This document shows, one piece after another, positions 58,101 to 64,000 of a stretch of DNA of 64,000 nt. The first letter of the stretch is position 1. Each line of letters begins with the position of its first letter. The notes under the pieces are model-generated. The model saw nothing but the letters and a program-made list of their open reading frames with translations, was not told where the DNA came from and ran no database searches. Origin of the DNA: Lumbricus terrestris (taxonomy: Eukaryota; Annelida; Clitellata; Crassiclitellata; Lumbricidae); contig OX457036.1 in NCBI GenBank assembly GCA_949752735.1, positions 11,354,352-11,418,351 of the forward strand, given 5' to 3'. The translations under genes were made by a program, and so were the position numbers.

Positions 58101-58216
58101 AATCTAAAATTTTAGTTTTGAGAGTTTCTCAATAGGTTCTACCACCTTGCCAAATTTCATCAAAATCGGAGATGGTCATGCCGGAACACTGTGATGATTT
58201 GACCTGGAATTACCCT
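55141..58216. mobile_element. Foldback-type element, 3.1 kb, with ~500-bp inverted terminal arms
   Basis: Left arm 55141-55643 and right arm 57723-58216 are near-identical inverted copies, beginning aggggcattccaggtcaaat and ending atttgacctggaattaccct. No clean target duplication is visible. The 2.1-kb middle holds a SINE/LINE tail (about 56077-56165) and a Helitron-like insertion (56824-57661), with no transposase-like frame. The left end abuts a LINE RT remnant. Confidence 0.88.
56824..57661 (+). mobile_element. Helitron-like non-autonomous element with GC-rich tandem core
   Basis: Starts A|TCTATAATATA and ends ccgggcaacgccgggtacct followed by caCTAG|T: a TC start, a short palindrome near the 3' end, CTRR, and insertion between A and T, as in Helitrons. 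The core is about six tandem units of 100-140 bp containing aaaatttcacgggtggcgta and runs of G3-G9. Confidence 0.6.
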
Positions 58217-58943
58217 ACACTAAGTTCTGAGGGTTGCAATTAATGGCAGTGGTAGCTACAGTGGTAACATACTACTCTGGTTGTGTGTGTGTGTGTTTGT
58301 GAAAGAGAGAATGCCGGTTTGCATGCCAATGGTATCTTATCTCGATTTTTGAATGTTGGACTAGCACCATCAAGGACCTTAACAGTTGGCACCCTTTCAT
58401 GTGGGCAGTGGTGGTGAAGGGTCTCACGCGACAAATTCATTGAAAAATTAGCACATTTTAGAAGTTTCTTAATGTATTGAGGCAAAGTGATTTCTCTGGT
58501 TAAGGTTTCAAATGTTTAGTTTGGATCATTGACACGTTAATCTACAGTTTACTGTATTTTACCCTTGTGCTCGCTGTCATCTTTACACTTTGATCAACTA
58601 ATTAATCATCCAATCAGTGGAGCATGCCTTCAAGGACCATTGTATTTTATGCACAGACCATTGTGAAATGGTGGTCTGTTCTATTGCAAGCTGGGTCTGT
58701 TGTACGATGCATTTATGAAAGCATACGGCACATTTTAAGTGGTTTCAGCAAGCAGTGGGACCTACGTTTTTGATTGATAGCCCTGGGCAAGTTGTTAGCA
58801 CCTCAGACTAAGATTTTGTGATTTCTGCTTTAAGGGAATAGATGATTGAAACCATCATACGGTGTATCCTGTATCCGTTAAAAAAGATTTTGAAAAGATA
58901 TCAGTTCCCAAGCAGTGACTCTATAAAATAGTGATGAATGTAG

Positions 58944-59114
58944 GATGAGAATGTTGAGCACCTGCATAGGAATGCTGATGCTGATGAGGATTTGGTCTTC
59001 TTGCTGACAGGGAGGCTGAAGAGAGATGACGCCAGTAATCGGCCAGATGGCGCTGTTCCCAATCTCCTTCCGCAGCTAACTGATGGCATCCTCAGGCGAT
59101 TCATACAAGACTGA
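58944..59114 (+). other. Unidentified protein-like open stretch, possible terminal exon
   Basis: After an acceptor-like gaatgtag, 56 codons stay open to a TGA and include ADADEDLVFLLTGRLKRDDA, NRPDGAVPNLLPQ and DGILRRFIQD. The composition looks like a real protein, but I do not recognise it and no upstream exon was found. It could be a decayed gene or mobile-element fragment. Confidence 0.3.
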
Positions 59115-59357
59115 CAGATGGGGGATGAGACCAGTTTTACTGTTAAGCCGCAGCAGGTCAGTCCAGCATATGCTGTCTGAGAATAGAGTAATGTAATATT
59201 CTGTAGTGAAGAATGGGCATTACTGTTCGAACAGCCACATGCGTGGGGCCCATAGTGGACCTACTGGTGATTAGCTACAGTCCATGATGAGAGGAATTGT
59301 GAATGTTTAGTGTGTTGCAAATTTTGATGGCATTGAGTGACCTTGTGCAGCATCTTG

Positions 59358-59430
59358 TTAACAGGTCTTTAACATCCAGTGTGTACTAAAATGCATTGAA
59401 AACATACGTAGCTGGTTGTTAAAGGGTTAA
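59358..59430. mobile_element. Tiny palindromic MITE, second copy
   Basis: Shares ccagtgtgtactaaaatgca and the end gttaaagggttaa with the copy at 42708. Confidence 0.7.
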
Positions 59431-60074
59431 GATACATATTACGTGACTTTGACGTAAATTGGTCTGATTGATGCTGGTGTAGTGTGTAACTCAACCCAAA
59501 GGTTGGGGTGATTCAATTCCCTAAGAATTTCTACTGTGCTGCCACCTGCCTGCAGAATTATCTACGGAATGGGTACATTGACTAGACAGAAGGACGAGGA
59601 GGCTTAGTGAATGCGTACTGGCCATCTACGCTCGTAGGCCTATATGCTGAGACCGGGAATATGAAGTCGCTAGTTATTCATATCCATGTCAGCCTCTCAG
59701 GGTTTATGTAAGGAACTGCTTTCCTATTTGAGCTCAACCTCGTTACTACATATCGCATGCTATGGTAGGTGTACTGAAATAACACTATGAGGATGGATGA
59801 GTGTAGGAAGTTGGAGCTATCCATGTATCACTCACGTAGGGAAGGGGGGGGCACAGTAACCTGTTTATAACTATGTTTTCCTATGACTTTGATACATTTG
59901 ACAAAAATAAATAGTAACCAACAGCAAAATAAATGCTTTGTAGATGACTTTAGCCAAATGAACTTTACAAACGGGGATGAGGTAGAGCTAATGTGTACGG
60001 AGTACGCATAGGGGGGATCACAAAATGTAAAAATTTGCATACATAATTTATATGGGTGAGCTCTTGATGGTTCT

Positions 60075-60242
60075 TTACAGGGGATCTTGATCATGATTGA
60101 CAAGTTTTTTGCGAATTCGATGAGCTTTCAGACGCTGTCTTCTACGCAACGTTGACTTGAGAGCCTGATATTTTCCATCTGTGATTATCTGATTATTCCT
60201 GTCAAGCCACTGAGGCCAGTGTCTGTGCTCAGCGTTGAACAT
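60075..60242 (-). other. Unidentified small ORF, 55 codons, basic C-terminus
   Basis: Starts MFNAEHRHWPQWLDRNNQII, continues STLRRRQRLKAHRIRKKL and ends at TAA. Too short to judge by length; the Trp and the Arg/Lys-rich helix look protein-like. No family recognised. Confidence 0.3.
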
Positions 60243-61198
60243 GAATGAAATTCAGAAGAAATTTCTGTACCTGCAAAGAACCGCTAGATGATGCGTCGTA
60301 AGATGATGAAATAATGATGCGTCATAAGATGATTCATGTTGAGATGATTCACGTTTAGATGATTCACGTTTAGATGATTATTCATATTCCGATGGATCTT
60401 TATAGGATGATGATGCATTGATGCATCATAAAATCACGTTAAGGTGATGATACATTTTCGTATCAGATGGATATTTATAAGATGATGAATTGGTTATGCA
60501 TCGTAATGCGGTTCATCTTAAAGATGACGACGTATGTTTTGTGATGTGTGCATGCATTTTACTTCATTTAATCATTCTGATAGACTACAGGTAAATAAGT
60601 TTTCGCATTCATATCATATCTCAGATTTGTGGGATGAGGACTTCAAACAAAATAATAGTAATAATAAAATATTAATAACAATTAAAATAAAATAATTTAA
60701 ACTTTTTTAGTAATGTAAAAAAATAATAATGGTAATAATAATGTGTAAAGTGTAATAATAATAGTAATAATAATTGTAAACATTGTCCTTAGCTCTCTAC
60801 ATGAAGAAACTACAGTATTATAAATATTTATAAGACTTCAGAATTTACTAAATAGGTGATTCTGATGTTCCTATAATTTTACCATTTTTACTACTTTAAC
60901 TTTAGATCTGTTGTGGTAACAGTTTTACAATGTACTTTATCAATGTTTCTATCTTCTCGGTTAAGGTTTTCTTTCCTTTGTGAATTTTTCTTCAGTTTTT
61001 CTATCTGTTAGTCGTGAAACATTGTGTAGAAAATAGGAACAATAGTTTTTCAAATAATTATTGTCTAATTGTTTATATTTTTCGGTCGTTGTGCTTGCCA
61101 GTGGCATTGCAGAAAGCACGACATTGTGAAGATTGAAAGGTGCAATCTTGTCGTCTTGCTGATTTTTATTAGTTTGAAAAAGCCAAGAAGAAAACATG
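60243..61198. other. Intergenic, degenerate GATGATT repeats and AT-rich stretch
   Basis: 60280-60530 holds loosely repeated gatgattcacgtttagatg-like units. 60640-60790 is AAT/TAA-rich. No gene seen. Confidence 0.5.
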
Positions 61199-61199
61199 T

Positions 61200-61275
<76 letters not shown>
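61199..61275. repeat. (CA)n microsatellite, about 38 repeats
   Basis: Uninterrupted ac/ca dinucleotide run. It produces long poly(Cys-Val) and poly(Thr-His) frames that are not genes. Confidence 0.98.
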
Positions 61276-61280
<5 letters not shown>

Positions 61281-61902
61281 AACATGAAGGTGGGCATCAT
61301 TTCTATGCTAAGTGACCCTTATAAGAACCTAGACAGGAGCAATTTACCTAGATCCGGATGGGATTTGCAGCCCTGCCAATGAGCAATTGAGTAGGCCTAA
61401 GATAAAAATTATGAGCAAGTCATTGATCGGGCCAGCGCAAAATCCTGGTGAAATTAAGTGAGTAAGTATGCGAGTGAGTGAATTAATAGCCTCGGGGTAA
61501 ACACAAGACACGAGCTGAAATCAATTGTAGACATCGGAAAACCTAGGACAAAAATCTTCAAACACCGACGCAAACGGACAGCCGTACAACCAGACCGAAA
61601 GAAGGAGAAATCGGAACATATGGACACCGAAACGTGGCGACACTCGCACGAAGACTCACAACTCTAGTAATAAATCTATGCAGCGTCGAGCAAGGCTCAG
61701 GCAGAGCAGGCTCTGAGTTCGGACAGATTAAGCGGAAGGCCGCCGCCACCACCGTCTGTTTGTCTTGACCTCGCTGAGTCGCTGTCTTGTTTGCCCGGTT
61801 TAGGGGTAAACATCTTGGCAGGGGTAGGGGCAAACATCTTGGCAGGAGCGGGGGGCGCTCGTAGAGGTGAGACGTGCAGGTAGGACGAAGGTGTAATTAG
61901 AC

Positions 61903-61962
61903 CCGGAAGACAAATCGGAAGGCGAAGAAGAGAATCAAAGCGGCGCCGATCCATTGTCTAAA
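61903..61962 (-). other. Possible terminal exon with a C-terminal membrane anchor
   Basis: After an acceptor-like atgtttag, the frame reads QWIGAALILFFAFRFVFRV and stops: a tail-anchor-like sequence. No upstream exon was identified and an overlapping frame is also open, so this is weak. Confidence 0.15.
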
Positions 61963-62002
61963 CATAACTTGGCACGAAGTCAGACTGTACTCCCGTGAAC
62001 TT

Positions 62003-62104
62003 TCTGTCTGTGTCTGTCTGTTTATCTGCCTACCTATCTGACTCTCTGTTTGTCTGACTGACTGTCTGTCTGTCTGTCTATCTGTCTGTCTGTCTGTCTG
62101 TCTG
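62003..62104. repeat. (CTGT)n microsatellite
   Basis: tctgtctgtctgtctatctg repeats, imperfect. Confidence 0.95.
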
Positions 62105-62143
62105 CACTTTGCAATATTGAATAAGTACAAAGGACGTGATTAT

Positions 62144-63500
62144 AAATAACTCGAAAGCCGACTGTTTAGAGCGTTCGCCTTGTAAGACGTAGAGTTCGAT
62201 CCTCTGAGGCAGTGCTGTCCAACCTTTTTGGTACCGCGGGCCGCAAACGCAAGATTCTTGAAGCCGAGGGCCGCAACAGAGGACTCAAAAGCAGTGGCTA
62301 AAATTTATTGATATCATATGATATTAACATTGAAACGAGTAGGCCTATTGAAATTTAATATGGAATGATTACAATCTATCAATCTAGCTGTTTACAAATG
62401 AAATTTCTTTACTGCCGGTTCAAGATAACTGATCAGAGATGCTCCCGACCCAGGAATGGCCAAAGGAGAATGTCTTGAGCTATTTATGCATGGAAGAGTT
62501 CGACAGGTTCCACAGGAATATTAATAATGAATAACAGCATGTGAAATACATATATAAACCACGATTGTCATGATTCACAATTATAGTTGATCACCAAAAT
62601 GTGCAAGGTGCCGTTTATCGCTGCTTTGCACTCAGTTTCGTCGCCCATAGGCCTACAGTTTGCGAGCTCAGCTCTTCATGACGTCGAGCAGTCAATTTTT
62701 AGGCTAAGATCCACTTTATGACTGTGGCGAATTTCCATCCTGCTCTAGCTCTCATAAAAATTCGTCGAAGCCAGAATCTCCGTCTAAAGAGCTAGCAGTC
62801 ATAGTCATCGACTCGTCGGACCAGAAAGTGCAAAGACATCGCCATTCGGTCGGCCTTGTGTCTCTATTCGATTGTTTCTTTCTAATCCTTAGAACTATAG
62901 CTCGACTATCTCTCGAAAGAATGGTCGCAGTCATTTGCAGACGTGCTGTGACTCTGTAGCCTAAACATCTCAGGGATTGACTATAGAAGTGAACGGTTTG
63001 TGACTTTGTGAGAGTTTGCGAGGTCCGTTTCCGGGTCGTGAGCTTTTAGACGTCGGACCCAGATCCACCACATAATTATCTCCCTCACCTTAGAGTAATA
63101 AGAGTTGTCCAAACCAGAAGTCGTGTGTCAATCTCCAGGTAGACTACGGGAACCTAATACCGGTACCAGGAAAAGAAAGAAGAGATAAATTTAGTTTTCG
63201 GATTGGCCTTTCAGATAGCATTGCAAATCGGCAACTGTCCCAATTAACATCAATAACAGAAAATAAACGTTATAGTCAGCAAGTGACTTTATCCTTAACT
63301 TCATTTTACACAAAGTGCAAAAAATTTTGTGAGCCCGTGCGGGCCACTTGAAATCACCTCGCGGGCCGCATGCGGCCCGCGGGCCGCACGTTGGACAGCA
63401 CTGCTCTGAGGCGATTGCTGCTTGGGGACCCTGAGCAAATCCCTGAGCAAGTCCTTCACTTAGGCATATAATTATGTTGTTCAGTGCAATCGCTGAACTA
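62144..63500 (+). mobile_element. tRNA-derived SINE split by the 1.2-kb hAT-like element
   Basis: Left piece 62144-62209 (tgtttagagcgttcgccttg, gagttcgatcc) continues at 63412 (cgattgctgcttggggaccc, gagcaagtccttcactta). Removing the insert and one copy of CTCTGAGG restores a continuous SINE head and body. Confidence 0.75.
62210..63403. mobile_element. hAT-like non-autonomous element, 1.2 kb, inserted in a SINE
   Basis: Ends are CAGTGCTGTCCAACCTTTTT and CGTTGGACAGCACTG, with the 8-bp duplication CTCTGAGG at 62202-62209 and 63404-63411. The subterminal cgcgggccgca runs are typical of hAT elements. Minus-strand open stretches inside (for example 62752-62934) do not resemble a transposase that I recognise. 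Confidence 0.92.
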
Positions 63501-63771
63501 CTGCTGGTCAACAGATAACCTAGTGGTGTTTCACCGACAGCCTACATAATAGCAACTAATATTATTTTAGGAGAAAGATGGCAACCAATTTGGACGATAT
63601 ATTACAAAGACCAATCATAGCCACACTATTGACCTTAATTGGCGCTGTTGTCTCAAGTTCTCACTGCCTCATAGGCCTAAAGGATTCTTTTGATAACCTA
63701 GCCTCTTCAGACTGAATTAAGTCTAATTCATTTTTTCATTCATTCATTCATTCGGAAATTTATATATCGCC

Positions 63772-64000
63772 ATGGGCAGAGTTGGTCTCCGTTCTTGGAG
63801 GGGCTAAATTTTTGTGGCTGAGACTCGGTCCAGAAAACGAGAACAATTTTCCTGGCCAAACAAGTTGATGACCTTTTTTAGTCCTCGGTCTCAAATCTCG
63901 GCGAAATCTAATAATTTTCCCGGCCAAAAAAGTTAAATTGTGACCTTTTTTAGTCGTTCGTATGTTTCGCGTGGGGCTAGGCCCGAGAAAGATACAATTT
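63772..64000. mobile_element. Start of a further MITE related to the 47692 element, cut by the window edge
   Basis: Begins catgggcagagttggtctcc, similar to the CATGGGCGGAGACC end, and contains two tandem units with aagttgatgacctttttta, the complement of the ggtcatcaactttttt motif of the 47.7-kb element. The right end is not in view. Confidence 0.55.

Noticed and set aside
55141..58216. Clean target-site duplication for the foldback element
   Set aside because: Flanks gagactac and acactaag do not match in any register tried, so no superfamily was assigned.
61065..61287. Long poly(Cys-Val) and poly(Thr-His) frames
   Set aside because: Translations of the (CA)n microsatellite.
61558..61954. 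Two overlapping Pro/Ala-rich minus-strand ORFs
   Set aside because: They are in different frames, with no splice context and no recognisable domain.
62752..62934. A 60-codon minus-strand ORF inside the 1.2-kb hAT-like element
   Set aside because: No hAT dimerisation or DDE signature visible; considered chance.

Overview
The window is animal nuclear DNA: AT-rich, intron-dense, with GT-AG introns and many short mobile elements. It carries two recognisable genes. Protein similarity places it firmly in Metazoa. The rather diverged HUWE1 and the intron-rich structure suggest a marine invertebrate, possibly a non-bilaterian such as a sponge, but I cannot name the species.

Positions 238-43973, minus strand: the 5' part of HUWE1, the giant HECT ubiquitin ligase. 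I could chain 44 coding exons with consistent phases (2302 codons in the maximal model). They run from the start codon at 43973 through the armadillo-like DUF908/DUF913 region, the UBA (exon 30), the UIM (exon 31) and the WWE domain (exons 37-39). The BH3 and HECT parts lie beyond the left edge. A candidate non-coding first exon lies near 46363-46400. The introns hold tRNA-derived SINEs, LINE 3' ends, hAT-like and mariner-like non-autonomous elements and several minisatellites. Two minisatellites are unusual because their repeat unit is the splice junction itself: 23 copies of the exon 40 acceptor (39-bp unit, frame-preserving) and 9 copies of the exon 32 donor (32-33-bp unit, frame-breaking).

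Positions 49071-53019, plus strand: a complete three-exon PRA1-family gene (PRAF2/ARL6IP5 type, 178 residues), divergent from HUWE1, with start codons 5.1 kb apart. Between them lie a 580-bp hAT-like element with poly(A) arrays and two GC-rich Helitron-like remnants.

Positions 53210-64000: no confident gene. The stretch is a mosaic of mobile DNA: a hAT MITE inserted in a 23-bp minisatellite, a LINE reverse-transcriptase tail, a 3.1-kb foldback element with arms of about 500 bp enclosing a Helitron-like element with strong G-runs, microsatellites, a 1.2-kb hAT-like element that split a SINE, and the start of another element at the right edge. Three short open stretches look protein-like but are unidentified.

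HUWE1 ubiquitinates soluble targets such as MCL1, p53 and histones. PRA1-family proteins shape ER/Golgi membrane traffic. I see no functional coupling beyond neighbourhood, although both human genes lie on Xp11.
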